A stretch of 36,352 nt of DNA from Halobacteriales archaeon SW_8_68_21 (GCA_003023405.1 PXST01000005.1:1-36352); one strand, 5' to 3'. Shown: positions 25,663-34,127, counted from the first letter of the stretch. Made by a program: numbers and translations. Notes: generated by a model from the sequence alone, not told the origin.

Positions 25663-26811
25663 ATGACCGATAAATTAAAACGCGGGCTTGAGGGCGTCCC
25701 CGTCGCGGAGTCGGATCTGAGCTACGTCGACGGCGAGGTCGGGAAGCTCGTGTATCGCGGGTACGACATCGAGGACCTCGCTCGCGGCGCGAGCTACGAG
25801 GAGGTGCTGTATCTGCTGTGGCACGGTTCTCTCCCTACCGCCGCGGAACTCGACGCGTTCGCCGCCGACCTCGCGGCGGAGCGCGAGATGGACGATGATG
25901 TCGTCGAGACGGTCCGTGCCCTCGCCGACGCCGGAGAGCGTCCGATGGCCGCCCTCCGGACCGCGGCGTCGATGCTGTCCGCCTACGACCCCGAGAGCGA
26001 CGAGAGCGGCGACGACGGCGAGGCCACTCTCCGCCAGGGCCGACGGATCACTGCGAAGATCCCGACGGTACTCGCCGCGTTCGAGCGCGTCCGGCAGGGC
26101 GAGGAGCCGGTCGCGCCCGACCCGGACCTCTCGTACGCCGGGAACTTCCTCTACATGCTCACCGGTACCGAGCCGGACGCCGTGAGCGAGGAGACGTTCG
26201 ACATGGCGCTCACCCTCCACGCCGACCACGGACTCAACGCCTCCACGTTCACCGCGATGGTGATCGGCTCGACGATGGCGGACGTCTACTCCGGCGTCAC
26301 CGGCGGCATCGGTGCGCTCTCCGGTCCCCTCCACGGCGGGGCCAACCAGGACGTGATGGAGGTGCTCCACGAGATCGACGCCTCCTCGAAAGCCCCCGTC
26401 CAGTGGGTCAAAGACACCCGCGACGGCGGCGGCCGCATCCCCGGGTTCGGCCACCGCGTCTACAAGGTGAAAGACCCGCGCGCGAAAATCCTCGAAGAGA
26501 AGCTCCGCGACCTCGCCGAGTCGTCGGGCGACACCAAGTGGCTCGATTACACCACCGCGATCGAGGGGTACCTCACGGAGCAGGGACTCGTCGAACAGGG
26601 GATCGCCCCGAACGTCGACTTCTACTCCGGTTCCGTCTACGACACGCTCGGGATCCCCGTCGACATGTACACGCCCATCTTCGCGATGAGCCGGGCCGGC
26701 GGCTGGATCGCTCACGTCGCCGAATACCAGGAGGACAACCGTCTCATCCGGCCGCGCGCCCGGTACTCCGGCCCCGAGCACGCCGAGTTCGTCCCGATCG
26801 ACGAGCGATAG
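25663..26811 (+). CDS. citZ: Citrate synthase
   Basis: The enzyme condenses oxaloacetate with acetyl-CoA to form citrate, the entry step of the TCA cycle. The 382-residue protein is the compact archaeal/Gram-positive type. The catalytic residues are visible: His 224 (GPLHGGANQD), His 264 (GFGHRVYKVKDPRA) and Asp 319 (NVDFYSG). Oxaloacetate-binding LHADHGLNAST is at 185-195 and the C-terminal arginine region RPRARYSGP at 363-371. A 2-methylcitrate synthase role is possible for this family and cannot be excluded from sequence. It is convergent with the downstream flavoprotein, with 60 nt between stops. Confidence 0.94.
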   Translation: MTDKLKRGLEGVPVAESDLSYVDGEVGKLVYRGYDIEDLARGASYEEVLYLLWHGSLPTAAELDAFAADLAAEREMDDDVVETVRALADAGERPMAALRTAASMLSAYDPESDESGDDGEATLRQGRRITAKIPTVLAAFERVRQGEEPVAPDPDLSYAGNFLYMLTGTEPDAVSEETFDMALTLHADHGLNASTFTAMVIGSTMADVYSGVTGGIGALSGPLHGGANQDVMEVLHEIDASSKAPVQWVKDTRDGGGRIPGFGHRVYKVKDPRAKILEEKLRDLAESSGDTKWLDYTTAIEGYLTEQGLVEQGIAPNVDFYSGSVYDTLGIPVDMYTPIFAMSRAGGWIAHVAEYQEDNRLIRPRARYSGPEHAEFVPIDER

Positions 26812-26871
26812 GCGCGACGGACGACCGCGCTCGCCCGACCGCTCTAACTTTGCCGCAGCCTCTCCGTGTCC

Positions 26872-28107
26872 TCAGACGTTGAGTCGCTCGCGCGCGAACT
26901 TCGTCAACAGCGGGAGATCCGAGAGGTGGAGCAGCTTCGCCATCGCCCCCTTGTCGCCCTGGTTCGCCTTTTCGAGCGTGTTCTCCTCGGTCTGCCGGAG
27001 GTCGCGCATGAACCGGTCGTACCGCTCGTTGGGCGCGAGGTACAGCAGTCGCGTGAGCATCAGCCGCGCTCTCATCCGCGGGGCCACGTCGCGGTGCCAT
27101 AGCCGCTCGTAGACCGCGAGGCTCTCGGCGTCGAGGCGGCGCTCCGAGTCGGTGAGACACCGGTCGACGGTCGCGGCCGCGGCGCGGGCCGACTTCATCC
27201 CCGTGTGGATCCCCTCGCCCCACAGCGGGTCAATGGAGGGGACCGTATCGCCGATCGCGAGGAAGCGGTCCGTGTGCATCCGGTCGGGCATCTGGATGTG
27301 CGCGGAGCCGCGGTGGACCTTCTCGTCGATCTGCTCGGCGTCGGCAAAGCGGGGATCGCGGTTCACCCAGTCGTCGAGGTAGCCGTCGACCGTCTTGCCC
27401 GCCTCGGCGAACTCGCGGTGGCGGTCGTTCTGGATGTAACAGATGCCGACCTTCGCGGTGTCCTCGCCGGTCGCGAAGATCCACGAGTAGCCGCCCGGCG
27501 CGATGTCGTGGTCCAGTCTGAGCATCATCGCGCGCCGGAGGTCGGCGTACTCGGGGTGGTTCATCTCGACCCCCTCCATCTCGTACTCGATCCCGATCGC
27601 CTGGTTTTCGCGTTCGAGGTCGACGACGTCGAGCGCGCTCGCGATCGGCGCGGCCGGTCCGGTGGCGTCGATCACGACGTCGGCGTACAGCTCCTCGTCG
27701 CCGTTGTACCGGACGCCCTCGATGACGCCGTCGTCGTCGAGGATCGGGCGCGAGACGCGAGCGTCGAAGCGGTACTCCGCGCCGTTCTCGCGGCCGTCGG
27801 CGACGAGGAAGCGCTTGAACTCCGCGAACTCCAGTACCGCCCCCGGCTGGTAGCTCTCGTAGTACTCGTTTGGCGACTCCAACACGACGTCGTCGGTGTA
27901 CGACATCACGACGTCGTCGGGGATCCCGAACGAGGACATCATCGACGGGAACGTGCCGGCGGTCGACTTGTTGCTCTGTCGCGGGAACTCGTCTTCCGAC
28001 TCCGTCTCCAAGACGACGACGTCGTAGCCGCGCGTCGCCAAGTCGCGGGCGCACTGCGCGCCCGCTGGGCCCGCGCCGGCGATCGCGACGTCGTAGCGGT
28101 CAACCAT
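26872..28107 (-). CDS. Geranylgeranyl reductase family FAD-dependent oxidoreductase
   Basis: The 411-residue flavoprotein begins with the dinucleotide-binding motif AIAGAGPAGAQCARDLA (9-25). It has the second FAD motif GDTVPSIDPLWGEGIHTGM, typical of the geranylgeranyl reductase family that saturates isoprenoid chains of archaeal lipids or quinones. The C-terminal helical part (RMRARLMLTRLLYLAPNERY) is also typical. The particular substrate (archaeol precursors or menaquinone tail) cannot be told from sequence. ATG 28107 is used because homology starts there; seven codons upstream are not needed. A TATA-like CTAATTAG patch lies about 22-32 nt upstream on this strand. Confidence 0.85.
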   Translation of the reverse strand: MVDRYDVAIAGAGPAGAQCARDLATRGYDVVVLETESEDEFPRQSNKSTAGTFPSMMSSFGIPDDVVMSYTDDVVLESPNEYYESYQPGAVLEFAEFKRFLVADGRENGAEYRFDARVSRPILDDDGVIEGVRYNGDEELYADVVIDATGPAAPIASALDVVDLERENQAIGIEYEMEGVEMNHPEYADLRRAMMLRLDHDIAPGGYSWIFATGEDTAKVGICYIQNDRHREFAEAGKTVDGYLDDWVNRDPRFADAEQIDEKVHRGSAHIQMPDRMHTDRFLAIGDTVPSIDPLWGEGIHTGMKSARAAAATVDRCLTDSERRLDAESLAVYERLWHRDVAPRMRARLMLTRLLYLAPNERYDRFMRDLRQTEENTLEKANQGDKGAMAKLLHLSDLPLLTKFARERLNV

Positions 28108-28128
28108 ACATGTACGATACGGACCCAC

Positions 28129-28139
28129 CTAATTAGGCT
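28129..28139 (-). promoter_or_regulatory. TATA box for the geranylgeranyl reductase family gene
   Basis: On the minus strand AGCCTAATTAG lies 22-32 nt before ATG 28107, in an otherwise GC-rich stretch. Confidence 0.5.
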
Positions 28140-28233
28140 TGCTGAAACCCGCCGAAAAATCCGTGCGGACGCCGCCGTTCGGCCGGTTTTGGCCGTCACG
28201 AGAGGACGGAATTACCCACCCCGAGCGACCGGT

Positions 28234-29004
28234 TCAGTAGAACTCGCGGACGAGGTCGGTCGCGCTCTCGGGCGCGCCGTCCGGGATGACGGACATGTCC
28301 TCGTCGACGCCGTGCTGCTCGTGGTACGGCACCGACGACTCGTCCCTGTAGATGACGCCCTGATGTTCCTTCTCGTTGTCGAGGATGACATCCTTCGCGT
28401 CCTCGCGGTCGGTCGGGTCGTGGTCCGACTCTTTTAAATCCACCAGCGAGTCGCGAAAGTAGTCGTAGGTATCGACGTCGTTGAAGGTGACACACGGCGA
28501 GTAGACGTTCACGAAGCCGAACCCGTCGTGTTCGATGGCCTCCTGAATTATCTCCTGGTGACGGAGCGCGTCCGAGGAGAACGACTGCGCGATGAACGTC
28601 GCGCCCGAGGCGAGCGCCAGCGCGTGCGGATTGACTGGGGGCTGTTTCGGGCCCTCGGGACTCGTCGATGTCTCGAAGTCCTCGCGGGAGGTGGGCGAGG
28701 CCTGCCCCTTCGTCAGTCCGTAAATGCGGTTGTCCATCACGACGTACGTCATGTCGACGTTGCGCCGGACGGCGTGGACGAAGTGGCCCGCGCCGATGGA
28801 GTAGCCGTCGCCGTCACCGCCGGCGACCATCACTTCGATATCGGGGCGGGCCATCTTGACGCCCGTGCCGACGGGGAGCGCGCGCCCGTGAACGCCGTGG
28901 AGCGCGTAGCTGTGCATGTACGTGCCGATCTTGCCGGAGCAGCCGATGCCGGCGACGACGAAGGTGTTGTCGGGGTCGTTCCCCGTCTCCGCGAGCCCCT
29001 TTGG
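28234..29004 (-). pseudogene. korB: 2-oxoacid:ferredoxin oxidoreductase beta subunit, 5'-truncated
   Basis: This is the thiamine-diphosphate and Fe-S binding beta subunit. The frame shows the usual sequence from KGLAETGNDPDNTF through GIGCSGKIGTY, MVAGGDGDGYSIGAGHFVHA (TPP/Mg site), NRIYGLTKGQ and VYSPCVTFND. In frame, the remnant runs directly back to the TAA stop of the alpha gene (29005-29007). No start codon lies before the internal ATG at 28917. Homologues have about 35 further N-terminal residues carrying TWCPGCGDFG, which supplies two Fe-S cysteines. Initiation at 28917 would give 227 residues without the CPGC motif or the GIGCSGK cysteine. The gene is therefore broken unless the junction is an assembly error. 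Confidence 0.85.
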
Positions 29005-30762
29005 TTACGCCTCCACCCCATCCGCAAGGGTCGCTTTGATATCGCTTGCGAGTTCGTCGGCCTTGAAGCGCACGCCGTTGTACTTGTTTATCCGGTCGAC
29101 CCGTTCGAGCACGTCGTGTTCGACCAGATCCGCGAACTGCCCCCGTTCGTTACACTCGACGACGACTGTCGTCTCCGCGGCCGCGACGTCCTCCGAGAGG
29201 TCCGGCCGCGGGAAGACGTATGGGACCGAGAGCACTCGCACGTCGATGCCGTCGTCGGCGAGGAACTCCACCGCCTCCGCGAGCGCGCCCTCGTTCGACC
29301 CCCACGTGATCACGAGGGTGTCTGCGTCCTCGTCGCCGAACTCGCGGGGACTCCAGTCCTCGCGTTCGCGGGCCGTCTCCACCTTTCGGTTGCGCTTGTC
29401 GACCTGCTCGACGCGCATCTCTGTGTCCTCGGTCCGGCGGCCCTGCTCGTCGTGTTCGAGGCCGGTGGACATGTGCGCGCCGTCGGCCGTGCCGGGGAAC
29501 GCCCGTGGCGAGACCCCGTCGTCGGTGATCTCGTGGGGCTGGAAGCCGCCGGAGTCGCTGGTGTGGTCGTCGATCGTCGTCTCGTCGACGACCTTGCCGC
29601 GATCGATCTCCACTTCGTCCATGTCGAAGGTCTCCGGAGAGAACGTCTGCTCTGTGACCGCCATCGAGAGGTCGGCGGTGAGATAGACGGGGAGCTGGTA
29701 CTTCTCGGCGAGATTGAACGCTTTGACCGTCTTCCAGAAGCACTCGTCGATGGTCGTCGGCGCGAGTACGAACCGGGGGACCTCGCCGTGACCGCCGTAC
29801 AACATTCCGTTCAGGTCGCCCTGCTCCTGTTTCGTCGGCATCCCGGTCGAGGGGCCGGAACGCATCACGTTACAGATGACGAGTGGCGTCTCTGAGGTGG
29901 CGATGAGCCCGAACGTCTCGGTCATCAGGTCGATCCCTGGCCCGGAGGTGGCGGTCATCGCGCGAGCGCCGCCGCGGGCCGCGCCGAGCGCCATGTTGAT
30001 CGCCGACAGCTCGTCTTCCGCCTGGACGACGTGGCCGCCGTACCGCTCGATGCGACCAGTGAGGTACGTCATCACGTCCGTCGCGGGCGTGATCGGGTAG
30101 CCGGCATAAAAGCGGCAGCCGGCCGCGATAGCGCCCATCCCGACCGCCTCGTCGCCGTTGAGGAGGACGTAGTCCTCGTCGGTGGTCTCTAAGTCGTAGT
30201 CGAACTCGTGGTCGTACTCCTCGGCGACGTACGACCGGCCGGCGCGCGCGGCCTCCTTGTTGTTGTCGACAAGCTTCTGGCCTTTATTTTTGAACCGCTT
30301 TTCGAGCGCCGAGTCGAGGTTCTCGATGGGGAACTCGGCCACCTCGCAGGCGGCTCCGAGCGCGACGACGTTCCGCATGATCGCCCCGCCCGCCTCCTCG
30401 GCGAGGCCCTTGAGCGGCACGTCCAGCCCGATCATCCCCTCGGGGATCTCGACGTCTTGCATCGTCGTCCGCTCGCCGTCGTAGATGATCACCGACCCTT
30501 CGTGGAGTTCGTCGAGGTTCTCCTCGATCGTCCGGGGAGTCAACGCGATGAGCACGTCGAGTCGGTCAACGACGCTCTGTACCTTATCGACGGACGTCCG
30601 CACCTTGTAGGCGGTGTACCCGCCTCGGATCCGCGATGCGAAGTCCTTCGACGTGAACACGTGCCGACCCGCGCGGGAAAGCGCCTGTGCGAAGATCTTC
30701 CCCGTCGAGTTGATGCCGTCGCCGGCCTCTCCGCCGACGGCCCAGTTGAAATCCGCGGCCAT
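29005..30762 (-). CDS. korA: 2-oxoacid:ferredoxin oxidoreductase alpha subunit (gamma-alpha fusion)
   Basis: The enzyme oxidises 2-oxoacids (probably 2-oxoglutarate) with CoA, reducing ferredoxin; in haloarchaea it replaces the 2-oxoacid dehydrogenases. The 585-residue protein fuses the gamma domain (about 1-185; VGGEAGDGINSTGKIFAQAL) to the alpha domain (about 195-585; AGCRFYAGYPITPATDVM, ATSGPGIDLMTE). The length of about 585 resembles KorA more than the longer PorA. An internal acidic linker at about 390-460 is usual for haloarchaea. The stop is intact, but the downstream beta gene has lost its start. A CTTTT promoter box and an inverted repeat precede the start. Confidence 0.92.
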   Translation of the reverse strand: MAADFNWAVGGEAGDGINSTGKIFAQALSRAGRHVFTSKDFASRIRGGYTAYKVRTSVDKVQSVVDRLDVLIALTPRTIEENLDELHEGSVIIYDGERTTMQDVEIPEGMIGLDVPLKGLAEEAGGAIMRNVVALGAACEVAEFPIENLDSALEKRFKNKGQKLVDNNKEAARAGRSYVAEEYDHEFDYDLETTDEDYVLLNGDEAVGMGAIAAGCRFYAGYPITPATDVMTYLTGRIERYGGHVVQAEDELSAINMALGAARGGARAMTATSGPGIDLMTETFGLIATSETPLVICNVMRSGPSTGMPTKQEQGDLNGMLYGGHGEVPRFVLAPTTIDECFWKTVKAFNLAEKYQLPVYLTADLSMAVTEQTFSPETFDMDEVEIDRGKVVDETTIDDHTSDSGGFQPHEITDDGVSPRAFPGTADGAHMSTGLEHDEQGRRTEDTEMRVEQVDKRNRKVETAREREDWSPREFGDEDADTLVITWGSNEGALAEAVEFLADDGIDVRVLSVPYVFPRPDLSEDVAAAETTVVVECNERGQFADLVEHDVLERVDRINKYNGVRFKADELASDIKATLADGVEA

Positions 30763-30786
30763 ATACTATATCGACGATTCCGGCGG

Positions 30787-30812
30787 ACTCATCAAAAGGC
30801 TTCTGGAAGCCG
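30787..30812 (-). promoter_or_regulatory. korA promoter with adjacent inverted repeat
   Basis: On the minus strand CCTTTTGATGAG lies about 26-38 nt before the korA ATG at 30762 and fits the haloarchaeal TATA position. Directly upstream, overlapping the expected BRE, is the inverted repeat GGCTTCCAGAAGCC (30799-30812; two GGCTTC arms). This is a candidate operator; no regulator is suggested by sequence. Confidence 0.4.
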
Positions 30813-31163
30813 GCACCGAGAAGATTCTGGACGAACGTGTTCCAACTCGCAAGTATTGTCAGCTCCAGCCGTCAAAAACCGCATATATCAGGACGTAATT
30901 GAACGCGTATTCACCGAGTTCTTCACGATCGTCCCTTCGCGTCGGACCGATTTTCGACGAACGTCGAATGAATCACCCTAATAGTCGGCCGCGAACCGGG
31001 TCGTTGCGGGCGGTCACGCCGGCGCGACGCGGATGTCGACCGCGACGCGGATCGAACTCGACGTCGGGCCGACCGCGACGGGCGTTCGGCCCGGACTGGT
31101 TTCGACACGAGCAGGACCGACGCCGACGGGAAGGCGTTTGTGTCTCGCCCGCCGATCTAGGGT
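30813..31163. other. Intergenic region between divergent korA and the FNR-family gene
   Basis: No supportable gene. The korA-proximal part is AT-rich, with a GATATATGCGG patch near 30885 and the divergent promoters. The part nearest the flavoprotein gene (about 31020-31140) is GC-rich and has open frames in several phases, but none has a family match, and they overlap the next gene. Confidence 0.5.
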
Positions 31164-31808
31164 ATGGACACGACAGCGACGGTCGAGTCGGTCGCCTCGG
31201 TCGGACCCGACACGTACGCCCTCCGGTTCCGTGCGCCCGACGGGTTCGCGGCCGAACCCGGACAGTTCGTGAAGCTCGGCACCGAGATAGACGGCGAGTC
31301 GGTCGCGCGTTTTTATACCCTCTCGTCGCCCTACGTGGACGACACCTTCGAGGTCACCGTCGGCATCGACCCCGACGAGGGCGGCGACTTCTCGGCGTTT
31401 CTCGCCGACGCGGAGGCCGGCACCGAGATGACCCTCTCCGGTCCCTACGGCGACCAGCACTACGATGGCGAGGCGCGCGCGGTCGTGATCGCTGGCGGTC
31501 CCGGGATCGGTCCCGCGGTCGCCATCGCCGAACGCGCGCTCGACGAGGGGGCCGAGGCCGCGGTCGTCTACCGCGACGACGACGTCGCCCACGCCGACCG
31601 GATCGAGGCCCTCCGCGAGCGGGGCGGAGCGGTCCGCCTCCTCGGCGCGGACGACCCCCTGACCGACGCCGTCGCCGACGTGCTCACCGGCGCGGACGAC
31701 GAGACGGCCTTCGTCTACGGGTTCACGGACCTCGTCGCGGACGCGGAGGCCGCCGTCGACGCGGCCGGCGGCGACGCGGACGCCGCGAAGGTCGAGAACT
31801 TCGGGTAA
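31164..31808 (+). CDS. FNR-family FAD/NAD(P)-binding oxidoreductase
   Basis: The 214-residue protein is a minimal ferredoxin-NADP reductase-like flavoprotein. The FAD barrel (about 1-100) has the family motif RFYTLSSP (49-56). The pyridine-nucleotide domain (about 105-214) has IAGGPGIGPAVAIAERAL and ends with the VENFG tail. It contains no 2Fe-2S domain or other cysteine motif, so an electron partner must be a separate protein. Its position next to ferredoxin-linked korA suggests redox linkage, but that is inference. A GCGTTTGTGT patch lies about 30 nt upstream. Confidence 0.82.
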   Translation: MDTTATVESVASVGPDTYALRFRAPDGFAAEPGQFVKLGTEIDGESVARFYTLSSPYVDDTFEVTVGIDPDEGGDFSAFLADAEAGTEMTLSGPYGDQHYDGEARAVVIAGGPGIGPAVAIAERALDEGAEAAVVYRDDDVAHADRIEALRERGGAVRLLGADDPLTDAVADVLTGADDETAFVYGFTDLVADAEAAVDAAGGDADAAKVENFG

Positions 31809-31881
31809 GCGCCCGCACCCCGCTCCGGGCGGACCGACTGCGTCGACCGCGCCGGCCGTGACACCGCGACTCGCCTCGCCG

Positions 31882-32340
31882 CTACTCGTCGAAATCGGGG
31901 AGGTCGTCCGGCGCGTCGAACTCCGCCTCCCAGTCGACGTACTCCGCTTTGAGCGTCTCGCAGACGATCTGTCCGAGCTCCGTGAGACCGGCGTTGATCG
32001 CGGAGACGGTTCCCCACGAGTCCAGCTCCGGGTGGAGGTCACGCTCCTTCCAGTCCTCGGGCAGCCCCGGCGCGTGGTAGCCGACGCGGTCGGCGAAGTC
32101 GTCCCAGAAGAAGTCGAACCGCGAGACTAAATCGAGGTCGAGCGCGATCCGCCAGTCCTCCTCGTCGATGTCGCTGTCGGCGGCCCACTCGTCGAATGCC
32201 TCTTCCCACGCGCCCTCGCGGAGGAACGCTTCCAGCTCGTCGCGGCGGTACTCGCCGCCGGAGACCTCGGCGTCCTCGTACTCGTTCGGGTCGACGGCGG
32301 CGAGTTCGGGGGGATCCGGCGGGTCGACATCGAGTGACAT
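31882..32340 (-). CDS. Conserved haloarchaeal hypothetical protein
   Basis: The family is not recognised. The 152-residue protein is very acidic, with no membrane segment, signal peptide or cysteine motif (one Cys, in QIVCETLKAEY). Residues 1-30 are Pro/Asp/Glu-rich and probably disordered. The rest looks mainly helical with conserved-looking aromatic clusters (AWEEAFDEWA, RFDFFWDDFADRVGYHAPGL). The ATG at 32340 is chosen because the upstream frame has Arg-rich, non-coding character. It is convergent with the FNR-family gene and divergent from the small membrane protein. Confidence 0.7.
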   Translation of the reverse strand: MSLDVDPPDPPELAAVDPNEYEDAEVSGGEYRRDELEAFLREGAWEEAFDEWAADSDIDEEDWRIALDLDLVSRFDFFWDDFADRVGYHAPGLPEDWKERDLHPELDSWGTVSAINAGLTELGQIVCETLKAEYVDWEAEFDAPDDLPDFDE

Positions 32341-32419
32341 AGTCGGACGTGAGAGCCGCCGGGGCAAAACGCTACGGGAACGCGGCCCGCCGCGGCGCGG
32401 TCGGTGTGTTCGATCCGGT

Positions 32420-32429
32420 CCTTTTACCG
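32420..32429 (+). promoter_or_regulatory. TATA box for the small membrane protein gene
   Basis: CCTTTTACCG is centred about 27 nt before ATG 32452, matching a leaderless promoter. Confidence 0.5.
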
Positions 32430-32451
32430 CGGTTCCGCTCCGAGGGCGGGT

Positions 32452-32865
32452 ATGGACCTCCGGGCCGTCTCGCGTCGGGTGGGAATCGCCACCGCCGTCG
32501 TCACCGTGATCGCGCTCGTCGCGCCGTACGCGGTCATCTCGGGACCGGAGTACGCCTCGCAGCTGGCGACGTACTACGCGTCCGGCGTCGTCGGCTGGGG
32601 CGGAATCACGCTGTTCGCACTCTTGAGCGGGGTCGTCATCGCCTCCGTCGAGCAGGGGAACGTCGACCCCGGAGCGCTCGTCGGCGCGGCGGTCGTTCTC
32701 GCGTTCGCGACCACCCTGAGCGCGGCGACGTGGGCGGCGGCGATCGAGCCGAGTCCGGTGTTCCGCGACCACCTCTGGCTCGTGTGGCACGCGCCCGCCG
32801 TCGTCGCGCTGTCCGTCCCCCTGCCGCTCTCCGCCGCGGCGTACGCCCGGGCCGTGCTGTCGTGA
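32452..32865 (+). CDS. Small four-helix integral membrane protein
   Basis: The function is not recognised. The 137-residue protein has four clear hydrophobic segments: about 10-30, 43-64, 74-97 and 107-133. The loops are short, and a basic N-terminus (RAVSRR) suggests a cytoplasmic start. No conserved catalytic motif is visible. ATG 32452 is set by the TATA spacing and by the onset of the hydrophobic pattern. The SRP RNA gene follows on the same strand about 95 nt downstream with its own promoter. Confidence 0.75.
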   Translation: MDLRAVSRRVGIATAVVTVIALVAPYAVISGPEYASQLATYYASGVVGWGGITLFALLSGVVIASVEQGNVDPGALVGAAVVLAFATTLSAATWAAAIEPSPVFRDHLWLVWHAPAVVALSVPLPLSAAAYARAVLS

Positions 32866-32924
32866 CGCCCCGGTCGCTCTCGCACGGCGGCCCGACCCCC
32901 CCGCCGACGCTCCCCGAACGAAAG

Positions 32925-32934
32925 GCCCTTATGC
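32925..32934 (+). promoter_or_regulatory. TATA box for SRP RNA
   Basis: GCCCTTATGC lies 25-35 nt before the inferred RNA 5' end near 32960, with an AAAG BRE-like stretch just upstream. Confidence 0.5.
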
Positions 32935-32959
32935 CCCACCCGAATATCGTCGAACGGAC

Positions 32960-33250
32960 TAGGTCGGGCGGTTAGGCCCCGCTCGTCACCCGTGAGGTAG
33001 TCTTCAGCGGGGACCGAACGGCGGGCACGTCCGGTCAGACCGGCACGGGCCCCGAGAGCCAACGTGGAAGCCTCGTCCGCCGGGGACAGCGGTCCGCGAC
33101 GCCCGCTCGCAGGAGCGGTCCGTCGCGGCTCGTCGGCGACACCGGGTCAGGCGCGGAAGCGAGCAGCCCACCGCCGGACGCCCGTCGCTCGTCGGGTCGC
33201 GGGGTGGAGGAGGCAATCGGGATACCCCGTGACGGAACGGTGTACGTTCG
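32960..33250 (+). ncRNA. ffs: Signal recognition particle (7S) RNA
   Basis: This is the RNA scaffold of the archaeal SRP, which targets nascent membrane proteins. The diagnostic helix 8 core is at about 33145-33170: GGGTCAGGC, the CGGAAG loop, and GAGCAGCCC, closed by GTCGGCG/CGCCGGAC arms. Helix 6 is visible just before it: GCGACG and CGTCGC arms around a GCAGGAGC-containing loop, the SRP19 contact. Near the 5' end CCCCGCT pairs with AGCGGGG (helix 3), followed by a second hairpin (TCCGGTCAGACCGG). The total length of about 290 nt suits a haloarchaeal 7S RNA. The 5' end is inferred from the promoter; the 3' end is uncertain by perhaps 20-40 nt. Confidence 0.9.
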
Positions 33251-33295
33251 AATCGGTAGACTGTGCGTCGCTGTGACCGACGCATCGACCGAGAT

Positions 33296-33480
33296 CCCCA
33301 AAGCCCCAGCCGCTCGGCTCTACATAACTGCTGATAAATCGCCGATCGACACGAATACCACCGAAGCTCCAGCCGGGAGGCGGGCGTACGCTCGCTGTCG
33401 TTCGAAGATCGAAGCTCTCGTGAACGCCTGCGCCCGCCTCGCGCGACGCTCCTCGCACTCTTAAAAGGGCGCTCGCAGGC
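33296..33480. repeat. Dispersed-repeat-like intergenic tract
   Basis: No gene is visible. The motif AAGCYCCAGCCG occurs at 33296-33312 and again at 33361-33377, 65 nt apart. The tract ends with CGCCTGCGCCCGCCTCGCG (33425-33443), identical to 27-45 of this window. It resembles intergenic repeats that I recall as multi-copy in Halorubrum; that recollection is unverified. A TTAAAAGGG patch at 33461-33469 breaks the GC-rich sequence. Confidence 0.45.
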
Positions 33481-33539
33481 GCACGCCACCGCGAGCGGAC
33501 GAGAAATCGAAACGTTCGGGCGTGTCGGGTTTGGGGTCG

Positions 33540-34127
33540 TCAGCGTCCGGTGTCGTACTTGTACGTCGCCGAGTCCGGGTCGATCCCGAAGTCCTCCGCG
33601 GACTCGACGGTGTCGTCCTCGCCGCCGGTCGGCTCGGCATTTTTAAACGCCCTCCGAAGCCGGCTCGGCATCTTGAAGTCGTCGACCGCGAGTTGGAGTC
33701 CGACGACACCGCCGCCAAGGAATTCCCGCTTTTCGGTGCGGCGGTCCGAGAGCGCCGGCGGGAGGTCGTCCGTGTCGACGCGCTCGAAGCCGAACTGCGT
33801 CAGGTACTCCGGCTGGTCGGTGAGTACGTACACCGTCTCGAAGCCGTCTGCGGCCGCGGTGTCGACGAGGCGCTCGACGACGTGCGCCCCGACGCCGCGG
33901 TCGCGCCACTCCGGGAGGACGCCGATGCCCGTCAGCTCGATCCGGTTTTTTTCGCCCTCGTCGCCGCGGTGGAGCCGGAGCCGGCCGAAGCCGGCCCGGT
34001 CGTTCGACTCCTCGTCGACCGCGATCACGTAGTCCCGTGACCGGAAGGCGACGTCGTCGAGCCCCAGTTGCTCGATCGCGTCCAACAACCACGCCTCGTC
34101 ACGGTTTTTGGCGTCGCGGACGTACAT
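33540..34127 (-). CDS. GNAT family N-acetyltransferase
   Basis: The 195-residue protein has a GNAT acetyl-CoA binding core. The beta-4 strand and pyrophosphate loop read TGIGVLPEWRDRGVGAHVVE (66-85), with RDRGVG at 75-80, followed by VYVLTDQPEYLTQFGFERV, the typical beta-5/alpha-4 region. The C-terminal 50 residues (LQLAVDDFKMPSRLRRAFKN and an acidic tail) lie outside the core and are specific to this group. The acceptor substrate is unknown. A CTTTT box about 27 nt upstream on this strand (34149-34160) is a likely promoter. It is divergent from the ligase gene. Confidence 0.85.
   Translation of the reverse strand: MYVRDAKNRDEAWLLDAIEQLGLDDVAFRSRDYVIAVDEESNDRAGFGRLRLHRGDEGEKNRIELTGIGVLPEWRDRGVGAHVVERLVDTAAADGFETVYVLTDQPEYLTQFGFERVDTDDLPPALSDRRTEKREFLGGGVVGLQLAVDDFKMPSRLRRAFKNAEPTGGEDDTVESAEDFGIDPDSATYKYDTGR

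Noticed and set aside
27205..28437. Long open frame (410 codons) on the plus strand
   Set aside because: It mirrors the geranylgeranyl reductase family gene and part of korB, both with clear motifs on the minus strand. The translation is Val/Arg/Asp-rich with no motif.
28528..29895. Long open frame (455 codons) on the plus strand
   Set aside because: It is antisense to korB and korA; the minus strand has unmistakable homology.
31033..31272. 79-codon open frame ahead of the FNR-family gene
   Set aside because: It overlaps the real gene in another frame and has no conserved features; the MDTTATVESV start at 31164 is supported by homology.
33236..33262. GTTCGAATC, resembling a tRNA T-loop
   Set aside because: No matching acceptor, D or anticodon arms can be folded around it, and the upstream sequence belongs to the SRP RNA.
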